From assembly GCA_041649635.1 (NCBI GenBank), contig JBAZMV010000005.1, positions 124,001 through 188,000 of the forward strand: a stretch of 64,000 bases of DNA. The letters run 5' to 3'. Shown here piece by piece: positions 50,407 through 57,648 of the stretch. The position numbers and the translations under genes are program-made. The DNA comes from Dehalococcoidia bacterium (GTDB lineage: Bacteria; Chloroflexota; Dehalococcoidia; E44-bin15). Positions within the stretch are counted from its first letter, which is position 1. Each line of letters begins with the position of its first letter. The notes under the pieces are model-generated. The model was not told where the DNA came from, did no database searches, and saw only the letters and a list, made by a program, of their open reading frames with translations.

Positions 50407-51669
50407 ATGAGCGGATCAAACATAGCGGAAAAGATACTGGCCGCGCACAGCGGCAAGAAAAGAGTTCATCCGGGCGAGTTCCTGGACGTCAGGGTCGATC
50501 TTGTACTGGCCAACGATATTACGGCTCCGATATCGATAAAGGAGTTCGAGCGCATCGGCGTGAAGAAGGTCTTCGACTCGAAGAAGATCGTGATGGTGGC
50601 CGATCATTTCGTGCCGAATAAGGACATCGCCTCCGCCGAGCAGGCCAAGCTCATGCGCGAGTTCGCCCGCAAACACGGGGTGGTTTACTACGAGGCGGGC
50701 TGCGGAGGCATTGAGCACGTGCTGCTGCCGGAGCAGGGGCTGGTGCTCCCCGGCGATGTGGTGGTGGGCGCCGATTCGCACACATGCACGTACGGCGCGC
50801 TGGGCGCTTTCGCCACGGGCATGGGCTCTACCGACATCGCCGCGGCTATGGCCACGGGGGAGGTCTGGATGAAGGTGCCTTCGACGATAAAGTTCGTCTT
50901 CAACGGCAGGCTTAAGAAGTGGGTCGGCGGCAAGGATTTGATACTGTACACCATCGGCAAGATCGGTGTCGACGGCGCGCGCTACCACGCCATGGAGTTC
51001 TGCGGCAAGGCTATCGATTCGTTATCCGTCGAGGGCCGTCTCACTATGGCCAACATGGCCATCGAGGCCGGAGGCAAGGCGGGACTGTTCCGCGTCGACG
51101 ATAAAACCAAGGTGTATCTCAAGGGCCGGACGAAGCGCAAGTATTGCGCCTATGAGCCTGATGCGGATGCGGTTTATGAGCGCGTCCTCGAATACGATGC
51201 GTCCAAGATCGAACCGCAGGTGGCCTTCCCGCACCTGCCGTCGAAGACCAAGCCGATAAGCAAGGTCGGGAACGTAAAGATCGACCAGTCAGTTATCGGG
51301 AGCTGCACCAACGGCCGAATCGAGGACCTGCAGGTGGCCGCCGACGTCATCGGGAAGCGAAAGGTTCACCGCGATGTAAGGCTCGTCGTCATACCCGGCA
51401 CGCAGGAGGTTTACCTCGAAGCGATGCGCCGCGGCCTTATCGAGACGTTCATCAAAGCGGGCGCGGCGGTGAGCACCCCGACGTGCGGGCCGTGCCTGGG
51501 CGGCTACATGGGTGTGCTGGCTGCGGGAGAGAAGTGTATCTCGACGACGAACCGCAATTTCGTGGGGCGCATGGGCAGCAACAAGTCCGAGGTTTATCTG
51601 GCTAATCCAGCTATAGCCGCCGCCAGCGCGATAGCGGGCAGGATCGCGAGCCCGGAGGAGATTAGATAG
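50407..51669 (+). CDS. leuC: 3-isopropylmalate dehydratase, large subunit
   Basis: 420 residues, aconitase family, of the shorter HACN/LeuC2 type. GADSHTCTYGALGAFATGMG, then the iron-sulfur ligands in GSCTNGRIEDL and TPTCGPCLGGYMG, and FVGRMGSNKSEVYLANPA. It isomerises 2- to 3-isopropylmalate together with LeuD, encoded 2.7 kb downstream. A GTAG palindrome begins at the last base of its stop codon. Confidence 0.95.
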   Translation: MSGSNIAEKILAAHSGKKRVHPGEFLDVRVDLVLANDITAPISIKEFERIGVKKVFDSKKIVMVADHFVPNKDIASAEQAKLMREFARKHGVVYYEAGCGGIEHVLLPEQGLVLPGDVVVGADSHTCTYGALGAFATGMGSTDIAAAMATGEVWMKVPSTIKFVFNGRLKKWVGGKDLILYTIGKIGVDGARYHAMEFCGKAIDSLSVEGRLTMANMAIEAGGKAGLFRVDDKTKVYLKGRTKRKYCAYEPDADAVYERVLEYDASKIEPQVAFPHLPSKTKPISKVGNVKIDQSVIGSCTNGRIEDLQVAADVIGKRKVHRDVRLVVIPGTQEVYLEAMRRGLIETFIKAGAAVSTPTCGPCLGGYMGVLAAGEKCISTTNRNFVGRMGSNKSEVYLANPAIAAASAIAGRIASPEEIR

Positions 51670-51860
51670 TAGGGGCAATTCATGAATTGCCCCTACGTAT
51701 GGATTCCGGCATGCGCCGGAATGACGGTTATGAAAGAGAGGTACAGGAGAGAATTCTCTCCTGACGGGGTATTAGGGGTGTCCCCTATTTTTATAAAATC
51801 CCCCAAGATTGGGGGATATAGGGGGTTGACGGAGATTGCCACGCTGCGCTCGCAATGACA
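51669..51860. repeat. GTAG palindrome, mosaic repeat and TTGCC palindrome
   Basis: 51669-51696 is a perfect 28-nt palindrome identical to 12127-12154. A CCGGCATGCGCCGG stem lies near 51705. The mosaic element (GAGAGAATTCTCTC, GGGGTGTCCCC, CCCCCAAgaTTGGGGG) runs from about 51741 to 51825. A short GATTGCCACG..GCAATGAC element ends at 51860. Confidence 0.85.
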
Positions 51861-51875
51861 ATTAGGATAACGAGA

Positions 51876-52433
51876 ATGTCTAAATCGACAAAAAATACAT
51901 TAGAACTGCTCAAGGCCAGGATCGACAATATGGTTCCTGACAAGAACTACCTTCACGACACGTTCGTGATAATCACCCTTCAGGAAGCTATCGAAGCCGC
52001 GCTGGAGGGCAACTTCGGCGTTGGCGCTGTGCTCGTCAATGGCAAAAAGATAGTGCAGAGAGGGCACAATCGCGTGTTCTATCCGTACTTCCGCAGCGAT
52101 ATGCACGCCGAGATGGATGTGATGACCAAGTTCGAGGAGAAGCACAGGGATGTGGAGCGCATGGGCGGCTATACGCTGTTCTCCTCGATCGAGCCGTGTC
52201 CCATGTGCCTGGGGCGTCTCATTACATCGGGCGTCGGGAAGGTATATTACGCCGCTATCGATCAGGATGGCGGCATGGCTAACAGGCTGGCCTATATGCC
52301 GCCCGAGTGGCGGGAGCTGGCCGAGCGGCAGGATTATCGACTTGCCGATTGCTCGCCGGAGCTGTCCGAGATCGCGTTAAAGGTATTTATGGAGACGGTC
52401 GAGAAGAACGACAGCAAACTGCGTCAGAGATAA
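51876..52433 (+). CDS. CMP/dCMP deaminase-family protein
   Basis: About 185 residues from ATG 51876, with AGGATAA upstream; an earlier in-frame ATG at 51855 lies inside a repeat and is rejected. The zinc site is complete: MHAEMD and EPCPMCLGRL. Nucleobase/nucleoside deaminase fold; the C-terminus (LADCSPELSEIALKVFMETV) differs from TadA, so tRNA editing is less likely than a free base or nucleotide substrate. First gene of a block that splits leuC from leuD. Confidence 0.85.
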   Translation: MSKSTKNTLELLKARIDNMVPDKNYLHDTFVIITLQEAIEAALEGNFGVGAVLVNGKKIVQRGHNRVFYPYFRSDMHAEMDVMTKFEEKHRDVERMGGYTLFSSIEPCPMCLGRLITSGVGKVYYAAIDQDGGMANRLAYMPPEWRELAERQDYRLADCSPELSEIALKVFMETVEKNDSKLRQR

Positions 52434-52443
52434 ACGATGTCGA

Positions 52444-52986
52444 ATGTTGATCGCGATGAGTAACGTCGACGGCAATGTAATCTATGAGGAGAAGGTCAGG
52501 TTCCCCATCATCAGGGGCATCGTGGCCCTGTTTGCCGTTATGACGATAACCTTCATGGTAGCTTATCTGTACCAGCTTATAACAGGGCAGCAGGACGATA
52601 GCTCCGTGCCGCTGTGGTTCGCCGCGACCATCCTGTCGGCGATGGCATTGCTCACGCTGTTTCTGGCGAACCTGGTCACGCTCTCCATTCGGATGACGGA
52701 AGAAGGAGCGGTCGTGGGTTTCGGGATATTCCGGGTTGGTGTGAAATGGGTGGATGTTCGCGATTGTCGACCGGACAGGGAGAGCTCGTTCCTGTCCGCC
52801 GCCAACTGGGGCGTCAGCGTGGGGTTCACCGGACGGAAGTTCAGGAGGATGTACAATGTGATGGGCTGCCCGCGCGTGGTGCTGGAGATGAGGCAGGGCA
52901 GGAGGGCGCTTGTATTTTCAACGAAAGAACCCGACAAAGTAGTCGACATAATCAAAAGTCGAATCCAGACTCAGAGGGCGGTTTGA
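52444..52986 (+). CDS. membrane protein with PH-like domain, paralogue 1
   Basis: 180 residues (ATG 52444; ATG 52456 possible, neither with a clear ribosome site). Two membrane helices (about 22-45 and 58-80) precede a beta-rich cytosolic domain: GFGIFRVGVKWVDVRDCRPD, then RMYNVMGCPRVVLEMRQGRR and VFSTKEPDKVVDIIKSRI. That resembles bacterial PH-like domains such as bPH. Clearly homologous to 53219-53767, a tandem duplication with one small gene between. Function is unknown. Confidence 0.75.
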   Translation: MLIAMSNVDGNVIYEEKVRFPIIRGIVALFAVMTITFMVAYLYQLITGQQDDSSVPLWFAATILSAMALLTLFLANLVTLSIRMTEEGAVVGFGIFRVGVKWVDVRDCRPDRESSFLSAANWGVSVGFTGRKFRRMYNVMGCPRVVLEMRQGRRALVFSTKEPDKVVDIIKSRIQTQRAV

Positions 52987-52996
52987 CGGGGCAGTC

Positions 52997-53191
52997 ATGG
53001 ATAGTGGAGCGGGAAAGAAAACTGCGGGCAAGATCGTAATAGTCGGCGTCGGCCTTTTGCTGATCGCCGTGCTTACTTTGATTGGCAAGTTCTTCATGCG
53101 CGGCTTCTACGCAGGCGCGGCGTTCGCATTCATCGCCATCGTCGGCGTGTTAATTTGGATGCGCATGTCTACGCGCGGAGGCGGCAAGTAA
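52997..53191 (+). CDS. small two-helix membrane protein
   Basis: 64 residues. Helices at about 10-31 (KIVIVGVGLLLIAVLTLIGK) and 37-56, with a Lys/Gly-rich N-terminus and a basic Gly-rich end (RGGGK). Lies between the two PH-like paralogues, 10 nt after the first. No family recognised. Confidence 0.65.
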   Translation: MDSGAGKKTAGKIVIVGVGLLLIAVLTLIGKFFMRGFYAGAAFAFIAIVGVLIWMRMSTRGGGK

Positions 53192-53218
53192 TTCTTTCGT
53201 ATCGATAAAGTGTGTGTA

Positions 53219-53767
53219 ATGGCTAACGACGATATGCAGAAAATGATGGCTGAGGCCTCCGATCCCGAGATATATCGCGAGGTCGTGGTGTTCACGATGG
53301 GCAGAGTTATCATCGTCCTGTTCATGGTCTTAACCGTCTTCTTCCTGGCGATGTTCATTTCTCAGATTACTGAGGGCCCGGTGGGCGATAAACCCGCGCC
53401 TGACTGGTTCTTCTTGATGATGAGTTTGTTCTTTATATTGATGACGTTCGTCATCGTTAACTTCAGCAAGCTGGTGATCAAGGCCACTTCCAGATCGCTT
53501 ACGGTGGCCTACGGTCTGTTCAAGCGCGTTATCCCGTGGGAGGATATCGCCGAATGCTACCCGGATGAAGTCTCGGCTCTGGGCAACTACGGCGGTTACG
53601 GCATACGCATCGGGCGGGTCAACGGCAGGACGCGGCTGGTGTACAATGTGCTCGGCGGGGAGCGCGTGGTGCTGGTGCTGAAGAAGGGCAGGTTCAACGA
53701 GTTCGTGTTCTCGACTAACGATCCGGATGCGGTGATGGGTGTGATTAAGGGGAGGATTAGGAGGTAA
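53219..53767 (+). CDS. membrane protein with PH-like domain, paralogue 2
   Basis: 182 residues from ATG 53219. Two helices (about 29-52 and 66-88), then AYGLFKRVIPWEDIAECYPD, RLVYNVLGGERVVLVLKKGR and FVFSTNDPDAVMGVIKGRI, aligned along its length with 52444-52986. Such paired proteins often form hetero-oligomers, which is inference here. Function is unknown. Confidence 0.77.
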   Translation: MANDDMQKMMAEASDPEIYREVVVFTMGRVIIVLFMVLTVFFLAMFISQITEGPVGDKPAPDWFFLMMSLFFILMTFVIVNFSKLVIKATSRSLTVAYGLFKRVIPWEDIAECYPDEVSALGNYGGYGIRIGRVNGRTRLVYNVLGGERVVLVLKKGRFNEFVFSTNDPDAVMGVIKGRIRR

Positions 53768-53778
53768 GAGAGGAAGAT

Positions 53779-54387
53779 ATGAAAGACATGACCGGAAAGC
53801 AGTGGTTAACAAGCTTTAAGAAGCATTATTGTAGTAATATCAAATGTTACGAGGAAGGTCTCAGGGGACATAAGGAGGAAGGGCGAGAGTGGACTAGATT
53901 TATTCTGTCCAAAATTGTAGAACCTGTTGGTGAGGACTTTGGTTGCTATGTTATAAGGCAAGGTAAGAAGAATGTTGAGGAGAGTGGAGAATATCTACAT
54001 ATCGATGCCCTTTTCCTAGATGATTCGATTGATCCAGAACTCTACAATAAAAAATCTCCTTATAATGATCCTCGCATTTTGCCTGAAGCTGCTATAGAGC
54101 ATGAGAACTCAACTGATTTTGATAAAATTTCATTTTGTTTATGGAAGCTGCTCTGTGTAAGAACTAGACTAAGAGTGCTGATTTGCTATCAATCTAATTC
54201 AAGGAAGATGAGAGAATTAATAAAACATTTGGAACAGAAAGTTTCTCGTGGGAAACTAATGAAAGGCGAAGGCGGGGACCTTATAGTTATTGTAGGTAAT
54301 GAGGAGCATGATGACGATGCTCAGTCGTTCGAGAAATACTACCGTGTATTTCAATGGCAAGGTGATGGGTTGAAAGAAGTAGTGTAG
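53779..54387 (+). CDS. possible PD-(D/E)XK nuclease-fold protein, AT-rich
   Basis: 202 residues, no signal or membrane helix. A central block HIDALFLDD ... EAAIEHENSTDFDKISFCLWKLL then TRLRVLICYQ has the Asp, Glu-x-Glu and hydrophobic-strand order seen in PD-(D/E)XK nuclease-fold proteins, but the usual Lys is not obvious. Base composition is markedly richer in A+T than the leu genes around it, so it was probably inserted. Starts 11 nt after the PH-like paralogue and ends 34 nt before leuD. Confidence 0.7.
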   Translation: MKDMTGKQWLTSFKKHYCSNIKCYEEGLRGHKEEGREWTRFILSKIVEPVGEDFGCYVIRQGKKNVEESGEYLHIDALFLDDSIDPELYNKKSPYNDPRILPEAAIEHENSTDFDKISFCLWKLLCVRTRLRVLICYQSNSRKMRELIKHLEQKVSRGKLMKGEGGDLIVIVGNEEHDDDAQSFEKYYRVFQWQGDGLKEVV

Positions 54388-54421
54388 ATAACACGTGGAG
54401 ACTGAATTCAAAGGATGTCAT

Positions 54422-54925
54422 ATGAAACTCAGAGGTAAAGCACATAAATACGGCGCGAATGTGGATACGGATGCCATCATCCCGGCGCGCTATCTCAACG
54501 TGTGGGAGCCGGCGGAGCTGGCGGCGCACTGCATGGAGGACATCGACGAGGAGTTCCTCAAGCGCGTGAAAAAAGGTGATATGGTCGTGGCTACAACCAA
54601 CTACGGCTGCGGCTCGTCGCGCGAGCACGCGCCCATCGCGCTCAAGGCCGCGGGCGTGTCGTGCGTCATCGCACAGAGCTTCGCGCGCATCTTCTTCCGC
54701 AACGCCATCAACATCGGCCTGCCGCTGCTGGAGTGCGCCATGGCTGACAAGATCGATTCAGGCGACGTGCTTGAGGTGACGCTGGAGTCGGGTCAGATAA
54801 AGAACGTCACCAAGGGTAAGACCTATAAGGCCGAGCCCTATCCCGATTTCATGATGGAGCTTGTCTCAGCGGGCGGGCTCATCGAGTATACTAAGAAGAG
54901 AATTAAAACGAGGAGTGCCAGGTGA
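54422..54925 (+). CDS. leuD: 3-isopropylmalate dehydratase, small subunit
   Basis: 167 residues from ATG 54422, with AAAGGATG upstream; an in-frame ATG at 54395 lacks support. Swivel-domain motifs NVDTDAIIPARYL, TTNYGCGSSREHAPIAL and QSFARIFFRNAINIGLPLLE. Partner of LeuC. The stop overlaps leuB as GTGA. Confidence 0.95.
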   Translation: MKLRGKAHKYGANVDTDAIIPARYLNVWEPAELAAHCMEDIDEEFLKRVKKGDMVVATTNYGCGSSREHAPIALKAAGVSCVIAQSFARIFFRNAINIGLPLLECAMADKIDSGDVLEVTLESGQIKNVTKGKTYKAEPYPDFMMELVSAGGLIEYTKKRIKTRSAR

Positions 54926-56025
54926 AATTCAACATTGCTTATCTGCCGGGCGACGGCATCGGGCCGGAGGTGGCCTCGGAGGCGGCGAAGGTGTTGCAGA
55001 CGGTCTGCGAGAAGTTCGGCCATAAGGCCATACTGGAGTACGGCGATGTCGGCGGAATATCCATAGACAGGCACGGCGTGGGGCTGACGCCCGAGACGCT
55101 GAAGATGTGCCGCAAGAGCGACGCGGTGCTGCTGGGCGCGGTGGGGGGGCCCAAGTGGGACATCCCTGATTCCGAAGTGCGGCCGGAGGACGGATTGCTC
55201 GATTTGAGGAAAGGCTTGAAGCTGTTCGCCAACCTGCGCCCGGTGAAGGTCTTCCCCATGATGGAGCACCATACCAACCTCAAGCCGGAGGTCGTGCACG
55301 GCGTCGATCTGGTAGTCGTCCGCGAGCTGACCGGCGGGCTGTACTTCGGCAAGCCCAAGAAGCGCTGGCAGACGGAGAAGGGGCGCAAGGCTGTCGATTC
55401 CATGGTCTACACCGAGCAAGAGATCGAGCGCATACTGCGCGTGGGCTTCGAGATGGCGCGCGGACGCCGCAAGAAGCTGGCCTCCGTCGATAAGCAGAAC
55501 GTGCTCATGACATCGCGGCTGTGGCGCGAGATGGCCATAGAGATGTCGAAGGAATATCCCGATGTCGAACTTGAACACCACCTCGTCGACGCCTGCACCA
55601 TGCGCCTGATACAGAAACCGTCCGCGTACGACGTCATCGTTACCGAGAATACCTTTGGCGATATCATCACCGACGAGGCGTCCATGCTTGCCGGGTCGAT
55701 GGGCATGCTGCCCTCGGCAAGCCTTGCCGATATACCGCGTGTCGGGTCGAAAGTCTTCGGCATGTACGAGCCGATACACGGCAGCGCGCCGAGCCGCGCC
55801 GGGCTGAACATGGCCAACCCCATCGCCACGATAATGAGCGCGGCCATGATGCTGCGCTACTCGCTGGGGCTGGCCGAGGCCGCCGACCTGATCGAGAAGT
55901 GCGTGCTGGACGTGCTGGAGGACGGCTTCCGCACCTATGATATCATGAGCGACGGCCGGACCAAGGTGGGGACGCGGGAGATGGGGGATCTTATCGTCAA
56001 AAAGGTGGCGGGGGCGAAGGTGTAG
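54922..56025 (+). CDS. leuB: 3-isopropylmalate dehydrogenase
   Basis: 367 residues from GTG 54922, overlapping leuD by 4 nt. Beta-decarboxylating dehydrogenase with YLPGDGIGPEV, LLGAVGGPKWD, RELTGGLYFG, the metal-binding VTENTFGDIITDEASMLAGS and the NAD-site EPIHGSAPSRAG. Last step unique to leucine synthesis. Confidence 0.96.
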   Translation: MKFNIAYLPGDGIGPEVASEAAKVLQTVCEKFGHKAILEYGDVGGISIDRHGVGLTPETLKMCRKSDAVLLGAVGGPKWDIPDSEVRPEDGLLDLRKGLKLFANLRPVKVFPMMEHHTNLKPEVVHGVDLVVVRELTGGLYFGKPKKRWQTEKGRKAVDSMVYTEQEIERILRVGFEMARGRRKKLASVDKQNVLMTSRLWREMAIEMSKEYPDVELEHHLVDACTMRLIQKPSAYDVIVTENTFGDIITDEASMLAGSMGMLPSASLADIPRVGSKVFGMYEPIHGSAPSRAGLNMANPIATIMSAAMMLRYSLGLAEAADLIEKCVLDVLEDGFRTYDIMSDGRTKVGTREMGDLIVKKVAGAKV

Positions 56026-56036
56026 GGAATAAGCTT

Positions 56037-56064
56037 CGGCGAGGTGTTCTTCACCTCGCCGAGC
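56037..56064. repeat. AGGTG-TTCTT-CACCT hairpin
   Basis: TCGGCGAGGTG-TTCTT-CACCTCGCCGA, a perfect 11-bp stem with the conserved loop, between convergent leuB and the AraC-type gene. No U-tract follows. Confidence 0.88.
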
Positions 56065-56080
56065 GAATGGTTAATCGTTC

Positions 56081-57007
56081 CTAGCGTTTGTTTATCTGTC
56101 TTACGGGCCTGGCCTCGATATAGCCGCGATAGCCCTGGGGCTCGAGCTGGAAACGGGGGCCGTCTTCATCGGCCCACTTAAAGCCGTACAGCTCCGGATT
56201 GTAGGTCTTCATCACCGCCCAGAGGTCGCCGATGGCCTGCTCGAATTTGGCGTCATCGTAAGGCTGGCCCTGGAAGACCATCATCTTACACGGCTTGAGG
56301 GCGATGATCTCGTAGCCTTGAGGAACCGGTCCTTTATATCCGGCGGGCATTTCCACACCCATGGCGTATTCCGATGTTCCCGGCTTGCGCAGGTTCTTCG
56401 GCAGCCACATCCCGATGGGCTCGTAAAGGGCTTCTTTCACATCCTTAAGCTCCTGGTAGATATCGCAGCCCAGCTCCTCGCAATAGGCGAAGTAATCTTT
56501 CGCCGCCTTCCCTCTTTTCAGGATCAGCTTGCGCGCTGGTCTGTCGACCACCTGAACGAAAACGGTGTTGGGTTTGGACTTTGTCGCCATTATTTTTCCT
56601 CCTCTTTGTAGGCTGAGGTAATAATCGCGCATGTCTTCCGGCATGAAGGGCTCGACCGGCGGCTTGTCTTTGCTGAAGCGCCGCGGGCTCATACCGAAGT
56701 GCCTGGAGAACGCGCGGGTAAACCCTTCGTGCGACTCAAAGACGAAGTCGAAGGCCACATCGACGATCTTGATGTCTTCATCCCGGAGCTTTTCAGCCGC
56801 GCGCGCCAGCCGCAGCTCCCGGACATAGTCGAAGGGCGTCTTGCCGGTGAGTTCTTTGAAGACCCGCGCGGCATGCCACGGAGAATACCCTGCGGCTTCC
56901 GCCAAGTCGTGCAGGGTTATCGGTTCCGTGATATGGCTTTCGATGAAGTCCTGCATCCGGCGCGCCGCTCGCACGTTTTCCCAGCTATTCGTATTATCAC
57001 CTCGCAA
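56081..57007 (-). CDS. AraC-family regulator fused to GyrI-like domain
   Basis: 308 residues. Two helix-turn-helix motifs (about 17-115, TLHDLAEAAGYSPWHAARVF and IVDVAFDFVFESHEGFTRAF, ending FGMSPRRF) are followed by a GyrI-like effector-binding domain (about 150-300). This resembles Rob/SoxS-type drug-responsive regulators. The start is uncertain: TTG 57007 or GTG 56974. Its target is not evident; the downstream neighbour is convergent leuB, so it is not part of the leucine operon. Confidence 0.87.
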   Translation of the reverse strand: MRGDNTNSWENVRAARRMQDFIESHITEPITLHDLAEAAGYSPWHAARVFKELTGKTPFDYVRELRLARAAEKLRDEDIKIVDVAFDFVFESHEGFTRAFSRHFGMSPRRFSKDKPPVEPFMPEDMRDYYLSLQRGGKIMATKSKPNTVFVQVVDRPARKLILKRGKAAKDYFAYCEELGCDIYQELKDVKEALYEPIGMWLPKNLRKPGTSEYAMGVEMPAGYKGPVPQGYEIIALKPCKMMVFQGQPYDDAKFEQAIGDLWAVMKTYNPELYGFKWADEDGPRFQLEPQGYRGYIEARPVRQINKR

Positions 57008-57064
57008 AGAGAGTGTAACAAAGCGTCATCCGCGGTTCTTGACCGGGATTGCTCGGATTATGGG

Positions 57065-57619
57065 CTATATATAAGAGGGGTTCTCCTCATCCTCATTCCA
57101 TTTAAGATGGTTATGCTGAATATAGTTCCTTACATTCCACAATTCTTCTTCGTTCCTGATGATACGGTCGTAGAATCTTGGTTGCCATTCAAAATCGATT
57201 CCGTTAACTGTCGCCCATTTTTTAATGCTGCTTTTGAATCCTCGCATAATTGACGCAAGATTTTCTGATTGGGGACCGAATTTATTTGGGCCTTGACGTT
57301 GTAGAGACGCAATATGTTGCGTCTCCGTATTTTTGGTAATAACGATAATGCCGTGAATATGATTGGGCATAATGGCAAATTCGTCTAATTCAACGAAGGT
57401 GAAATGGTTGGGTATCTCATACCAACATTGTTCGGCTACTCTCCCAATTTTGGAAAGAATCATTTCGTCATTTTTAATTTGGCCAAACAGATATTCGCGA
57501 TTCTTTATGCAAATAGTCACGAAGTAATATCCGTTCTGCGAATAATCCCATTCCTGCAATCGAGATGATTCGACGCGGTATTTGCTCTTGAATAGGTCAG
57601 GGGTCATATAATGTCTCAT
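57065..57619 (-). CDS. REP-associated tyrosine transposase (RAYT)
   Basis: 184 residues, Y1/HUH superfamily related to IS200. N-terminal DYSQNGYYFVTICIKNREYL, the HUH metal site MPNHIHGIIV, then the RAYT C-terminal block QPRFYDRIIRNEEELWNVRN with Tyr followed by YIQHNHLKW. RAYTs bind and nick REP palindromes next to a GTAG tetranucleotide and are single-copy, domesticated-type genes. A GTAG palindrome lies directly before the start codon, another lies within the gene (57301-57328, residues about 98-106), and many more lie across the window. There is no ribosome site before ATG 57619 or ATG 57607, so expression may be low. Confidence 0.9.
   Translation of the reverse strand: MRHYMTPDLFKSKYRVESSRLQEWDYSQNGYYFVTICIKNREYLFGQIKNDEMILSKIGRVAEQCWYEIPNHFTFVELDEFAIMPNHIHGIIVITKNTETQHIASLQRQGPNKFGPQSENLASIMRGFKSSIKKWATVNGIDFEWQPRFYDRIIRNEEELWNVRNYIQHNHLKWNEDEENPSYI
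57301..57328 (+). repeat. REP-like GTAG element inside the RAYT gene
   Basis: GTAGAGACGCAATA followed by TGTTGCGTCTCCGT. GAGACGCAA and TTGCGTCTC pair, and the leading GTAG has no complement on the 3' side, as in classic REPs. It is read through in frame by the transposase on the other strand. Confidence 0.88.
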
Positions 57620-57620
57620 A

Positions 57621-57648
57621 ATTGAGACGCAACATTTTGCGTCTCTAC
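57621..57648 (-). repeat. REP-like GTAG element between nitroreductase and RAYT
   Basis: On the minus strand GTAGAGACGCAAAA followed by TGTTGCGTCTCAAT. The TAG of its GTAG is the stop codon of the nitroreductase gene, and it ends 1 nt before the RAYT start. Confidence 0.88.

Noticed and set aside
51855..51875. Upstream start for the deaminase-family gene
   Set aside because: The ATG belongs to the GCAATGAC repeat end; the ATG at 51876 has a ribosome site and a better fit.
56037..56064. Bidirectional terminator between leuB and the AraC-type gene
   Set aside because: The hairpin is strong but has no T-tract on either side and belongs to the dispersed TTCTT-loop family; annotated as a repeat.
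57065..57619. Complete insertion sequence of the IS200/IS605 type
   Set aside because: No TnpB, no paired left and right ends, and the protein fits the single-copy RAYT subgroup.
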